Below, one piece after another: positions 26,570 through 34,873 of a DNA stretch of 64,000 bases. Source of the stretch: Gallintestinimicrobium propionicum (GTDB lineage: Bacteria; Bacillota; Clostridia; Lachnospirales; Lachnospiraceae); NCBI RefSeq assembly GCF_025567525.1, contig NZ_JAOQJY010000008.1, positions 62,001 to 126,000 on the forward strand. The letters are read 5' to 3'. The translations under genes and the position numbers were made by a program. How positions within the stretch are numbered: position 1 is the first letter of the stretch; every line of letters begins with the position of its first letter. The notes below the pieces were generated by a model. It was given only the letters and a program-made list of their open reading frames with translations, did not search any database and was not told the DNA's origin.

Positions 26570-26965
26570 TTACCCTCCTGCAAATCCTGCAATCGTTTCC
26601 GCCAGTGCAAGGAAAATCGGCATTCCGGCAAACAGAATAGCGATTTTTCCAAACAGCTCCACCTGGGATGCGACCGCACTGTAACCGCTGTCTTTACAGA
26701 TTCCGGAAACCAGCTCGCTGATCCACGTAATTCCGACCACCTTAAACAGAAGTGTCAGATAACTTTGCCCACCGGAAAGCTGCTGCCATAATCCCATCAA
26801 CTGTTTTTTTGCCTGTCCCATATAGGAAAGGGTGCAGGAAAATACCACAACCGCCAATGCTGCACCCAGATAGATGCCATATTCCTGTTTTCCACCTTTA
26901 AACTGCAGTGCAAGAAGCACTCCCATCAGAGCGAACGCGCACACTTTCACCAGCTCCATCTGCAT
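26570..26965 (-). CDS. spoIIIAD: Stage III sporulation protein AD
   Basis: Small integral membrane protein (131 aa) with four hydrophobic segments. The pattern TWISELVSGICKDSGYSAVASQVELFGK is the hallmark of SpoIIIAC/SpoIIIAD, which resemble small export-apparatus subunits of secretion systems. It follows spoIIIAC by 21 bp and is nearly contiguous with the GTG of spoIIIAE, whose ribosome site is formed by its last codons. Confidence 0.94.
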   Translation of the reverse strand: MQMELVKVCAFALMGVLLALQFKGGKQEYGIYLGAALAVVVFSCTLSYMGQAKKQLMGLWQQLSGGQSYLTLLFKVVGITWISELVSGICKDSGYSAVASQVELFGKIAILFAGMPIFLALAETIAGFAGG

Positions 26966-26986
26966 CCCTCCCTTTCTTTCAGAAAT

Positions 26987-27181
26987 TCATAAGGAAAATA
27001 ACGTCTGAATCGTCGAAAACAGATCGAAAATATAGGGTACAATCCAGCTTAGCACCAGAATCAGCGCCGCCAGGGAAAGCAAAAATGCGTGTTCTTCCCG
27101 GCCGCTGTGCTTGAGCACCTGGCTTAAAATTGTCACTAAAATCCCCACCGCCGCTATTTTAAAGATCAGTCCAACTTCCAT
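26987..27181 (-). CDS. spoIIIAC: Stage III sporulation protein AC
   Basis: A 64-aa membrane protein with two hydrophobic helices (residues 4-21 and 33-55) separated by LKHSGREEHAFL, the conserved family connector. It is thought to form part of the membrane platform of the SpoIIIA channel with SpoIIIAD. Length is the family norm. It lies 36 bp after spoIIIAB. Confidence 0.93.
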   Translation of the reverse strand: MEVGLIFKIAAVGILVTILSQVLKHSGREEHAFLLSLAALILVLSWIVPYIFDLFSTIQTLFSL

Positions 27182-27217
27182 CTAGTCCCTGCACCCCTTC
27201 TTTCAGATGATCTGTTT

Positions 27218-27775
27218 TTACCAAAAAAGCACAACCACGAGCGCTCCAGCTGCCAGGCTGACAGACAACACCATCCTTTTTTCTGACGCTGCCTTTTCAA
27301 AAACAGATTCCGCCCGGCTTTTGAATTCGCCGGACAGCCTGAGCATCCACTGTCTTTGTCGTTCCCGGTCTGGAAAGCCCTGCTCCTTTGCAAAGGAAAG
27401 CAGCTTTTCAGCTTCTTCCCTCGAGAGCACCGTCTGAGCTGCCCATGCACCGAGTTCTGCGTTCCACACTACTTCCAATGGCTCGCTGCGCTCCTGCTCC
27501 AGGCGGTCTGCACAGTGAAGGAGTGCCTCTGCAAGCGCTGACGCTTCTTCTTTTCCGAAACTATCGTTTTCTGCGTCCTTTGCCAGCCAGACTGACATTT
27601 GGGAAAATACGTCCGGCAGGCGCTCTGCGCTGTAGCCAATTTCCTCCGCCATCCGCAAAAACAGCTCCGCCAGCAAAAAGAGCGTTCCTGCATGTCTGCT
27701 TTTTTCCCGGCAAAAGGCGATCCCGCTCCCGAAGCTCCCGGCAAGCGTCAGGCAGATGCCGATCAGGCGCAGCAT
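27218..27775 (-). CDS. spoIIIAB: Stage III sporulation protein AB
   Basis: A 185-aa protein resembling type II secretion GspF-like membrane subunits. N- and C-terminal hydrophobic segments (residues 3-22 and 168-184) bracket a helical domain. Family landmarks are RHAGTLFLLAELFLRMAEEIGYSAERLPDVF and the C-terminal KRMVLSVSLAAGALVVVLFW run. It overlaps spoIIIAA by 13 bp, so the ATPase and this subunit are translationally coupled. Confidence 0.92.
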   Translation of the reverse strand: MLRLIGICLTLAGSFGSGIAFCREKSRHAGTLFLLAELFLRMAEEIGYSAERLPDVFSQMSVWLAKDAENDSFGKEEASALAEALLHCADRLEQERSEPLEVVWNAELGAWAAQTVLSREEAEKLLSFAKEQGFPDRERQRQWMLRLSGEFKSRAESVFEKAASEKRMVLSVSLAAGALVVVLFW

Positions 27776-28836
27776 GCCAGACCGGACGCCAGCAGCTGTC
27801 CGTCTCCGTCCCGTACCTGCTCGACGAAAAAGGTGCCGTCGCAGTGTTTTAACACCAGATACCTTTGAAACGCGCCAGCCTGCAAAAGCGGCTGTAAAAA
27901 CCGTTTCCGGCTCAGCTCTTCATACGAACCTCCATGAACCGTAGCGAGCACGCTGCACCCGCATTTGAGCACCTGCTCCAGCGCAGTGGTATCCTCCCGG
28001 TCTCCCAGCTCATCCACCGCCACAACATCCGGCGCCATGGAACGCAGCAGCATCAGCATTCCGGCAGCTTTTAGACACCCGTCTAAAATATCTGTCCGCA
28101 TTCCAAGATCATTGACCGCAATCCCATCACAGCAGCCTGCAAGCTCCGACCGCTCATCCACAACGCCGACTGTCATTCCACCAGCCAGCCTGTTACCATC
28201 GGAAACCATCCGGATGATGTCCCGAAGAAGCGTCGTTTTTCCACAGCCCGGAGGAGAAATCAACAACGTACTGCATAGCTTTTTTTCTTCATATAAATAG
28301 GGCAGCACCGCGCCCGCGATTCCTTTCGCTTCATGGGCGACGCGGATGTTCAGACTGGAAATGCAGCGGATATTTTTGACGCTGCCGTCCGTTCCCATTA
28401 AGACCTCCCCGGCGACGCCGACCCGGCAGCCAAACGCCGTGCTGATAAACCCCTTTCCCAGTTCCTCTTCATACGCATACATGGAATACCGGCAGATGTG
28501 CTGAATGATCTGCAAAATCTCCTTCCGGCTGGCGATCCACTGCAGCGTAGGCTGCAGTGTCTTTTGCAAACTGCCGTCCTCCGTTGCGAACCATTCCTCG
28601 CCGTCTATGTAAAACAAAACCGGACGTCCGATGCGGAAGCGGATTTCCTGCAGGCCACAGGTGTAGCGCTGGCGGCTGTGTGACGCGCCGCCGATACTGA
28701 GCGGTTGCCTGTCCGGCACACCCCTGCCTCCGGCGCTCTCCAGTGCCGTGCGGACCTTCTGCCGGTATGGCTCCGGGAACAGCTGCAGCACTGCAAAACA
28801 GTCACGCGGCTCTTTCCTGATCTCTGTCTGATTCAT
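27763..28836 (-). CDS. spoIIIAA: Stage III sporulation protein AA, secretion-type ATPase
   Basis: Cytoplasmic ATPase (357 aa) that powers the SpoIIIA channel. Walker A is SPPGCGKTTLLRDI, Walker B lies in DVVAVDELGD, and the His-box region is LATVHGG. The start is ATG at 28836, chosen for GGAGG seven bases upstream; it lies inside the 3' end of the upstream P-type ATPase gene (35-bp overlap). The N-terminal about 50 residues extend beyond shorter family members. Confidence 0.95.
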   Translation of the reverse strand: MNQTEIRKEPRDCFAVLQLFPEPYRQKVRTALESAGGRGVPDRQPLSIGGASHSRQRYTCGLQEIRFRIGRPVLFYIDGEEWFATEDGSLQKTLQPTLQWIASRKEILQIIQHICRYSMYAYEEELGKGFISTAFGCRVGVAGEVLMGTDGSVKNIRCISSLNIRVAHEAKGIAGAVLPYLYEEKKLCSTLLISPPGCGKTTLLRDIIRMVSDGNRLAGGMTVGVVDERSELAGCCDGIAVNDLGMRTDILDGCLKAAGMLMLLRSMAPDVVAVDELGDREDTTALEQVLKCGCSVLATVHGGSYEELSRKRFLQPLLQAGAFQRYLVLKHCDGTFFVEQVRDGDGQLLASGLACCA

Positions 28837-31552
28837 ACGCATCCCTCCCAAATTTTTCCATCGGTTTCTGAGTACCGTTCTTTTCCAAAAGAACAAACAG
28901 CTCATGGGCCAGCAGCGGAAAACAGGAAAGCCCCGCCAGATACAGCCATTCCCCTACAGAGAGTCTGCCCGTTGAGAACACCCCGGTCAGAAACGGCAGC
29001 TCTGTCACCGCTGCCTGCAGCAAAAATCCAATCCCACCGGCAACCAGCATCAGCCGGTTTTCAAACGGCCTGCGTGAAAAAATGCTCTGCCTCACATCCC
29101 GCATTCCGACCGCGTGAAACAGCTGCGACATGCCGAGCACAGTAAAGGCATAGGTCTGCGCCCGTTTTAACACCTTTTTCTGTTCCAGAAACGCGGCCAG
29201 CACCGCAACCGAAAAATCCGCCCTCTCCTGTTTCATCAGCATATACGGAACGGTAAAAAACGCCGTCAGGCTGATGCCGGCAATCAGTGCGCCGTAAAAA
29301 CAGATTACCGAAAGTCCACCGTTTGCTAAAAGGCTTTCCGACGCTGTTCGGGGCGGTCTGCCCATCAACTTTTTTCCATCGTTTTTATCAACACCGAGCG
29401 CCAGTGCCGGGAGCGAGTCCGTAATCAGGTTGATCCACAAAATATGTGCGGATTGCAGCGGCGAGGGAAGTCCCATCAGCACTGCTGCAAACATCGTCAG
29501 AATTTCCCCCAGGTTGGAGGACAATAGAAACAGCACTGATTTTCGGATATTTTCATAGACGCCCCTGCCCTCCTCCATCGCCCTGCGAATCGTCGCAAAG
29601 TTGTCGTTTGTCAAAATCATATCGGACGCCTGCCGCGCCACATCCGTTCCGCCCTTTCCCATCGCAATTCCAACATCCGCTGCCTTTAACGACGGCGCAT
29701 CGTTGACACCGTCCCCTGTCATCGCCACGATCTGTCCCCGTTTCTGGAACGCCCGCACAATTTTCACCTTATCTTTCGGGGAAACCCTCGCAAACACCCG
29801 GATCTCATCCAGATGTCCTGCAAGATCATCCTCCGACAATCCGGACAATACCTCTCCCGTCATGCACTGGCTTTGTTTTGATACGATTCCGAGTTTTTTC
29901 CCGACCGCAAACGCTGTCGCTACATGGTCTCCTGTGATCATAACCGTGCTGACGCCCGCCTTCTGAAAATCCGCCACCGCACGGATTGCCTCCGGGCGGA
30001 TCGGATCCCGCATACCGGTTATTCCCAGAAAAATCAGGTTCATCTCCGCCATGTTTTCCGGTTCCCCTTCCTGATACGGTCTGCAGGCAAACGCCAGCGT
30101 CCGCAGTTCTTCTGCCGCCATCTTTTCCACTCCTGCCAAAATCTGCTGCCGGTGCGCCTGCGTCATCGGCACAGGCTGTCCCCACACCATCACCTGACTG
30201 CAGCGCTTTAAAATCCGATCCGCCGCGCCTTTAACATACCATGTCAGCTTTCCCTGTTCCCGGCAGAGCACGGACATCATTTTCCGGTCAGAATCAAAGG
30301 CATTCTCTTTTTTCCGTTCAAAAGAAGTTCCCAGTGCGTTTTTTTCAAATCCATATCTCGCCCCGAAATCCAACAGCGCGAGCTCCGTCGGATCTCCTAC
30401 CCTGCTTTTTTCAATCTGTGCATCGTTGCAGAGAAGCATCGCCAGAAACAGATCCCTGTTTCTTTTTCCGTTCATCCGCTCTGCAGGCAACAGCTTCTGG
30501 TCTGCAAAACAGGCTTCCACCGTCATTTTATTCTGCGTCAGCGTCCCAGTTTTATCCGAGCAGACGACAGAAACCGCGCCCAATGTTTCCACGCTCGGCA
30601 GACGACGGATGATCGTATTGATCTTTGCCATCCGCGTCACGCTCAGTGCCAGACACAAAGTGACCACCGCCGGCAATCCCTCCGGGACAGCTGCCACCGC
30701 AAGGGAAATCGCCGTCAGAAGCATATCGAACACCGGACGCTTCTGCACAATCGCCAGCAAAAACAACACGATGCAGATTCCAAGGGAGCCCAAGCTTAAG
30801 AATTTTCCAAGCTCTCCCAGCTTTTTTTGCAGCGGCGTCGTCTCCTCCCGGCTTTCATGCATCAGCGCCGCGATTTTTCCAATCTGCGTCTGCAAACCCA
30901 CCGCACAGACCATCCCCGTCCCTCGCCCTGCGCTCACCATCGTCGATAAAAACGTCATATTGTTCCGGTCCCCCAGCGGGATCCTGCCGCCCTGTTTTCC
31001 GGAAAGTCTCGCCGTCTGTTTTTGCACCGGAAGATTTTCCCCCGTCAGCGCCGCCTCCTGGAGCTGTAAATTCTCCGCCTCCACAAGCCGCAGATCCGCG
31101 GGAACCATCGCCCCCGCCTGCAGGCAGACCAGATCACCCACAACAAGCTTTGCCGCCGGAATTTCCTGCTCTGAACCGTCCCGGATCACGACCGCACGCG
31201 GCTGCATCAGCTGCTTTAAGGAATCCAGTGCCCGCTGCGCTTTTCCCTCCTGCAAAACGCCGACCGCAGCATTCAAGCAAACAACGAATGCAATAATTCC
31301 TGCGTCACTGTATTCTCCAAGCAGCACGGAAATAAGCGCTGCTGCGAGCAGCACATAGATTAACGGATCGTTTAACTGCTCTAAAAAGCTTTGCAGCACC
31401 GACTTTTTTTCTGCCTCCGGCAATCGGTTTTCTCCGTTTTCCCAAAGCCTGCGTTCCGCCTCCTGCGCAGAAAGTCCCCGCTTTGGATCGGTATGCAGGC
31501 TGGCTGCAGCCTCCTGTATCGTTTGCCGGTAAAATTCCTGTTTCTGTACCAT
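28802..31552 (-). CDS. Calcium-transporting P-type ATPase (PMR1/YloB type)
   Basis: Membrane cation pump (916 aa) of the P2A class, predicted to move Ca2+ (possibly Mn2+) out of the cytoplasm. It has the cation N-terminal domain, the actuator TGE motif near 170, PEGLP in M4 (Glu291), the phosphorylated Asp333 in DKTGTLT, MITGD, TGDGVNDAP and the M6 motif NLITDSLPALALG. The M4 and M6 acidic and Asn residues fit one Ca2+ site. The start has GGAGG upstream and is 42 bp from a sigma-E-like promoter. The 3' end overlaps spoIIIAA, tying the pump to the sporulation operon. Bacillus YloB is a sporulation-expressed pump of this family. Confidence 0.92.
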   Translation of the reverse strand: MVQKQEFYRQTIQEAAASLHTDPKRGLSAQEAERRLWENGENRLPEAEKKSVLQSFLEQLNDPLIYVLLAAALISVLLGEYSDAGIIAFVVCLNAAVGVLQEGKAQRALDSLKQLMQPRAVVIRDGSEQEIPAAKLVVGDLVCLQAGAMVPADLRLVEAENLQLQEAALTGENLPVQKQTARLSGKQGGRIPLGDRNNMTFLSTMVSAGRGTGMVCAVGLQTQIGKIAALMHESREETTPLQKKLGELGKFLSLGSLGICIVLFLLAIVQKRPVFDMLLTAISLAVAAVPEGLPAVVTLCLALSVTRMAKINTIIRRLPSVETLGAVSVVCSDKTGTLTQNKMTVEACFADQKLLPAERMNGKRNRDLFLAMLLCNDAQIEKSRVGDPTELALLDFGARYGFEKNALGTSFERKKENAFDSDRKMMSVLCREQGKLTWYVKGAADRILKRCSQVMVWGQPVPMTQAHRQQILAGVEKMAAEELRTLAFACRPYQEGEPENMAEMNLIFLGITGMRDPIRPEAIRAVADFQKAGVSTVMITGDHVATAFAVGKKLGIVSKQSQCMTGEVLSGLSEDDLAGHLDEIRVFARVSPKDKVKIVRAFQKRGQIVAMTGDGVNDAPSLKAADVGIAMGKGGTDVARQASDMILTNDNFATIRRAMEEGRGVYENIRKSVLFLLSSNLGEILTMFAAVLMGLPSPLQSAHILWINLITDSLPALALGVDKNDGKKLMGRPPRTASESLLANGGLSVICFYGALIAGISLTAFFTVPYMLMKQERADFSVAVLAAFLEQKKVLKRAQTYAFTVLGMSQLFHAVGMRDVRQSIFSRRPFENRLMLVAGGIGFLLQAAVTELPFLTGVFSTGRLSVGEWLYLAGLSCFPLLAHELFVLLEKNGTQKPMEKFGRDAYESDRDQERAA

Positions 31553-31594
31553 GCTTCCTCCGACTCTGCCCTGAACACTTCTGTTTACAGGTAC

Positions 31595-31623
31595 AACCTA
31601 TGCAAAAAAAGGACAGCTTATGA
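31595..31623 (-). promoter_or_regulatory. Candidate sigma-E promoter for the Ca2+-ATPase/spoIIIA operon
   Basis: On the minus strand TCATAAG (31617-31623) is followed by a 14-bp spacer and CATAGGTT (31595-31602). The sigma-E consensus is a -35 box with an ATA core and a CATAnnnT -10 box at about 14-bp spacing, so both boxes fit. It lies 42 bp upstream of the P-type ATPase start. The spoIIIA operon of Bacillus is sigma-E controlled. Pattern-based inference. Confidence 0.5.
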
Positions 31624-31640
31624 TAGGGAATCCGGCACGA

Positions 31641-31677
31641 GAAAAAAACACACTATCGGAAAAATCCGGTAGTGTGT
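31641..31677 (-). terminator. Intrinsic terminator after the aldehyde dehydrogenase gene
   Basis: On the minus strand ACACACTACCGG and CCGATAGTGTGT form a 12-bp stem (one G-U pair) with an A/T loop, followed by seven T residues. It lies about 75 bp after the aldehyde dehydrogenase stop codon and just upstream of the ATPase promoter region. Confidence 0.85.
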
Positions 31678-31690
31678 TTATAAAAATGAT

Positions 31691-31733
31691 ATTCATGACA
31701 ATAGAATGCTCGCAGAGCGTGCATTCTATTGTT
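31691..31733. repeat. 43-bp hairpin repeat, copy 1
   Basis: ATTCATG followed by a perfect 12-bp dyad ACAATAGAATGC/GCATTCTATTGT around the loop TCGCAGAGCGT, which itself can pair as GCTC-GCA-GAGC. The same 43 bp recur at 33214-33256 (one base different) and 43598-43640. It is located between the aldehyde dehydrogenase stop codon and its terminator. Confidence 0.9.
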
Positions 31734-31753
31734 TGATTCGGGTTTGAATGTCC

Positions 31754-33172
31754 TCACTTCGTCCCAATCAGCCGGATGACCGCCTTTTTCCACATCCGGT
31801 AGGGCTGATAGCGCACGGGAATGTCCACGATTTGAGATTTGTCCAGAATGCTCTTTTGATGGCTGAAGGTTTCGAAGCTCCTTTTGCCGTGGTAAGCGCC
31901 CATGCCGCTGTTTCCGACGCCTCCAAAGGGCAGCTTAGGCGTTGTCAGGTGCATCACGGTGTCATTGACGCAGCCGCCGCCAAAGGACGTATAACGGACA
32001 AATTTTCTGCGCGTCTTTCTGCTCGAAGTGAAGATATAGCAGGCGAGCGGTTTTTCCCGATTCTGCACAAAGCGCTGCGCTTCGTCCATATTTTCCACGA
32101 CAAGGATCGGTAAAACAGGTCCGAAAATCTCTTCCTGCATGACGGCATCTTTTTCAGAAACCGGAAACAGAATTGTCGGCTCGATCTGCAATGTTTCTTC
32201 CTTTGTCCTGCCGCCGTAAACGACTTTGTTCTCCTCTATCAGCCCGCTGATCCGGTCAAAATGCTTCCGGTTGACGATTCGTCCATAGGATGGATTTGCA
32301 AACGCATTTTCGCCGTACATTTTTTTCGTCCAGTAGATCAGATATTTTAAAAATGCGTCCTTCACCCGGCGCTCCACCAGCACATAATCCGGTGCAACAC
32401 ACGTCTGCCCACAGTTTAAAAATTTTCCAAATACAATCCGTTTTGCTGCCAGCGACAGCTTTGCCGTATGGTCAACGATGCACGGGCTTTTTCCCCCAAG
32501 CTCCAGGGAAACCGGTGTCAGATGCTTTGCTGCCTTTTCCATAACAAGCTTTCCGACAGAGACACTTCCCGTAAAGAAAATATAGTCAAACCGCTGTTCC
32601 AGCAGCTCCTGGTTTTCCTGCCTGCCGCCCTCGATCACCGCAACATAGCCTTCCGGGAAGCATTCTTTTACAATCGCTGCAATGACAGCCGAAGTTGCAG
32701 GTGCATAGGCGGACGGCTTTACCACGCAGCAGTTTCCTGCCGCAATTGCTCCGGCGAGCGGCTCCATCGCCAGCATAAACGGATAATTCCACGGGGACAT
32801 CACGAGCGTGACGCCGTATGGCTCCTGCACCAGATATCCTTTTGCCGGAAAATTCGCCATGCTGACCGGGACACGTTTTGTTTTGCTATAGGCTTTGACA
32901 TTCCGGTACAGCCCGCGGATTTCCGCAAGCGTCAGCCCGACCTCGCACATATAGCCTTCCGTTTCCGATTTCCCAAGATCTTCTGTCAACGCCTGACAGA
33001 CTTCTTTTTCGTGCGCCAGGATCGAAGCCTCGAGCCGTTTCAGGGCAGCCTTTCTGAAACGGATCTCATAGGTCTTCCCTTCTGCAAAAAAGGCGCGCTG
33101 CTTCTGCAGGATCCGGTCAGTCTCACTTCTCTGCCTTCTGCGGTTATACAGCTCTTTCTTTTTGGTCAGCAT
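31754..33172 (-). CDS. Aldehyde dehydrogenase family protein (class 3-like)
   Basis: NAD(P)-dependent aldehyde oxidoreductase (472 aa) resembling short, membrane-associated class 3 enzymes. It has the oxyanion-hole Asn in SPWNYPF (about residue 129), the general base Glu224 in LELGGKS and the nucleophile Cys258 in NCGQTCVAP. The C-terminal tail is basic (YRMWKKAVIRLIGTK). The substrate is unknown; a role in detoxifying aldehydes or in alcohol/acid interconversion is plausible. It follows the radical SAM gene on the same strand, with a 43-bp hairpin repeat between, so co-transcription is uncertain. Confidence 0.92.
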   Translation of the reverse strand: MLTKKKELYNRRRQRSETDRILQKQRAFFAEGKTYEIRFRKAALKRLEASILAHEKEVCQALTEDLGKSETEGYMCEVGLTLAEIRGLYRNVKAYSKTKRVPVSMANFPAKGYLVQEPYGVTLVMSPWNYPFMLAMEPLAGAIAAGNCCVVKPSAYAPATSAVIAAIVKECFPEGYVAVIEGGRQENQELLEQRFDYIFFTGSVSVGKLVMEKAAKHLTPVSLELGGKSPCIVDHTAKLSLAAKRIVFGKFLNCGQTCVAPDYVLVERRVKDAFLKYLIYWTKKMYGENAFANPSYGRIVNRKHFDRISGLIEENKVVYGGRTKEETLQIEPTILFPVSEKDAVMQEEIFGPVLPILVVENMDEAQRFVQNREKPLACYIFTSSRKTRRKFVRYTSFGGGCVNDTVMHLTTPKLPFGGVGNSGMGAYHGKRSFETFSHQKSILDKSQIVDIPVRYQPYRMWKKAVIRLIGTK

Positions 33173-33213
33173 ACAAACCTCCCCTTTCGATCTACCTGCA
33201 GAACGTGCATTTT

Positions 33214-33256
33214 ATTCATGACAATAGAATACTCGCAGAGCGTGCATTCTATTGTT
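33214..33256. repeat. 43-bp hairpin repeat, copy 2
   Basis: Same unit as at 31691-31733 with a single G to A change in the left arm (ACAATAGAATAC). It overlaps the 3' end of the radical SAM gene: the TAG stop and the last codons of that gene are formed by the repeat arm. Confidence 0.9.
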
Positions 33257-34439
33257 GCTTTTTCTGCTCTACAGTCTGTCTTGCAATATCTGCGTCCACG
33301 ATTTCTTCTCCGGTCTGATGCGCCAGCTGTGCGCGGGATGCGGCGCTTAAGCCATCGTTTACCTTTGCATTTTGGTCGCAGGTGCTGCAGCGGTCCAGCT
33401 GCTCCTTTGTCACCTTGCCGTCCCGATAATCGCGGACAATTTTATTTTCATACATGGAGTAAGGCTTTTTTATAAAAAGGGCTTTGAATTTGTGCCAGAT
33501 CACCCATGCTGCCGGAACCCAGATATATTTATGCATTGCCGGGGAAACCGAACCGATCATCCAGCAGTTTCTGTCACAGCAGCGCACCTTTTTGCGCACG
33601 GCTTCCGCCTCCGGGCTACTCCACAGCTCATCCCAGCTTTGGGTGTTTAAATTGCCCATCACTTCTTTGTCCTTTGTACCGTTGCAGGGCATGACATCTC
33701 CATAGGGATCGATGAAAAACGTATCGAAGCTCATATCACACGGCAGCAGGCGCTTCTGTCCGTAAATATAATTGATCAGACCGTGGTTGAAATACGCGCG
33801 GAACCACTTTTTCGGGCTGTTGGATTTTAACAGCTCGTTAACCAGCTTTTCAAAATTTTCAGCCACCATCGGGCGGTCATGAATGATATTTTTGGCTTCC
33901 ACGAAATAAAAGCTGTTGTGCAGGCTCGCCGTTGCAAACTCCATGCCCATCTCATTAGAAAGCTCGTAAAGGGGAACGAGGTCCGGTGCGTTTTTATCCT
34001 GCACCGTCATACCGAAGCCGACATCCTTCATGCCCATTTCCCGCAGGGTTTTCAGGGTCGTATATCCTTTATTAAAACCGTCCTGCAGACCGCGGATTTC
34101 GTTATTCGTCTGCTCTAACCCTTCGATCGAAATGCGGATGCCGATATCTGGAAATTCCTTGCACAGATCAACGATCCGATCCGTAAAAAATCCGTTCGTG
34201 GAAATTACAATACGGTCGCTCTTTTTATATAATTCCCGGACGATGTCCTTTAAATCCGTGCGGATAAACGGTTCCCCGCCGGTGATGTTGGTAAAGTACA
34301 TTTTCGGCAGTTTTTTTATCGTTTCGATTGAAATTTCCTCATCCGGTCTGGAAGGTTTTTTATAACGGCTGCACATCGAACATCTCGCGTTACAGCGGTA
34401 GGTTACAATGACAGTTCCGTTGAGTTTTTTTTCTGACAT
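33249..34439 (-). CDS. Radical SAM/SPASM-domain protein of unknown substrate
   Basis: A 396-aa radical S-adenosylmethionine enzyme. The [4Fe-4S] motif is C16-x3-C20-x2-C23 in YRCNARCSMC. SAM-binding GGEP lies in NITGGEPFIR. The C-terminal SPASM-type region has CDMSFDTFFIDPYGDVMPCNG and CCDRNCWM, followed by an aromatic hydrophobic patch (IWVPAAWVIWHKF) and a final CSTC. SPASM proteins modify peptides or other substrates; no precursor peptide or recognisable partner is next to it. The start has AAGGAG seven bases upstream. Its 5' side is the 152-bp tandem array and its stop codon lies in a hairpin repeat. Confidence 0.88.
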   Translation of the reverse strand: MSEKKLNGTVIVTYRCNARCSMCSRYKKPSRPDEEISIETIKKLPKMYFTNITGGEPFIRTDLKDIVRELYKKSDRIVISTNGFFTDRIVDLCKEFPDIGIRISIEGLEQTNNEIRGLQDGFNKGYTTLKTLREMGMKDVGFGMTVQDKNAPDLVPLYELSNEMGMEFATASLHNSFYFVEAKNIIHDRPMVAENFEKLVNELLKSNSPKKWFRAYFNHGLINYIYGQKRLLPCDMSFDTFFIDPYGDVMPCNGTKDKEVMGNLNTQSWDELWSSPEAEAVRKKVRCCDRNCWMIGSVSPAMHKYIWVPAAWVIWHKFKALFIKKPYSMYENKIVRDYRDGKVTKEQLDRCSTCDQNAKVNDGLSAASRAQLAHQTGEEIVDADIARQTVEQKKQQ

Positions 34440-34462
34440 GCGTATACTCCTTTTCTATTTGA

Positions 34463-34806
34463 AATTCAGAAGCCGCCCCGTGCAAGCACGGCGGCTTCTG
34501 AACTTGCCTTTTGTGCTGCGATTGATATCACCGGATTGCTCCGCAATCCGATGACATTCGGAATCCGCTGATTTACTTCGTAAATCGCTGCTTCCTCATG
34601 TCTTGCGGGATCCAAATTCAGAAGCCGCCCCGTGCAAGCACGGCGGCTTCTGAACTTGCCTTTTGCGCTGCGAATGATATCACCGGATTGCTCCGCAATC
34701 CGATGACATTCGGAATCCACTGATTTACTTCGTAAATCGCTGCTTCCTCATGTCTTGCGGGATCCAAATTCAGAAGCCGCCCCGTGCAAGCACGGCGGCT
34801 TCTGAA
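34463..34806. repeat. 152-bp tandem array with three copies of a 38-bp palindrome
   Basis: The palindrome TTCAGAAGCCGCC...GGCGGCTTCTGAA with apex GTGC-AA-GCAC occurs at 34465-34502, 34617-34654 and 34769-34806, exactly 152 bp apart. The 114-bp spacers are themselves near-identical and contain two further hairpins, CGGATTG-CTC-CGCAATCCG and GATTTAC-TTC-GTAAATC. The array fills the gap between the J-domain gene and the radical SAM gene and ends about 25 bp before the radical SAM start codon. Confidence 0.93.
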
Positions 34807-34873
34807 CTTGGATCCCTGATATCATCATACTATGCTTTCCGGTTTCGGGCAAGCGACATTCTCTTGCTGCGCG

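Noticed and set aside
34463..34806. Regularly spaced 38-bp repeats resembling a short CRISPR array
   Set aside because: The 114-bp spacers are themselves repeats of each other, the repeats are strong palindromes, and no cas genes are present.
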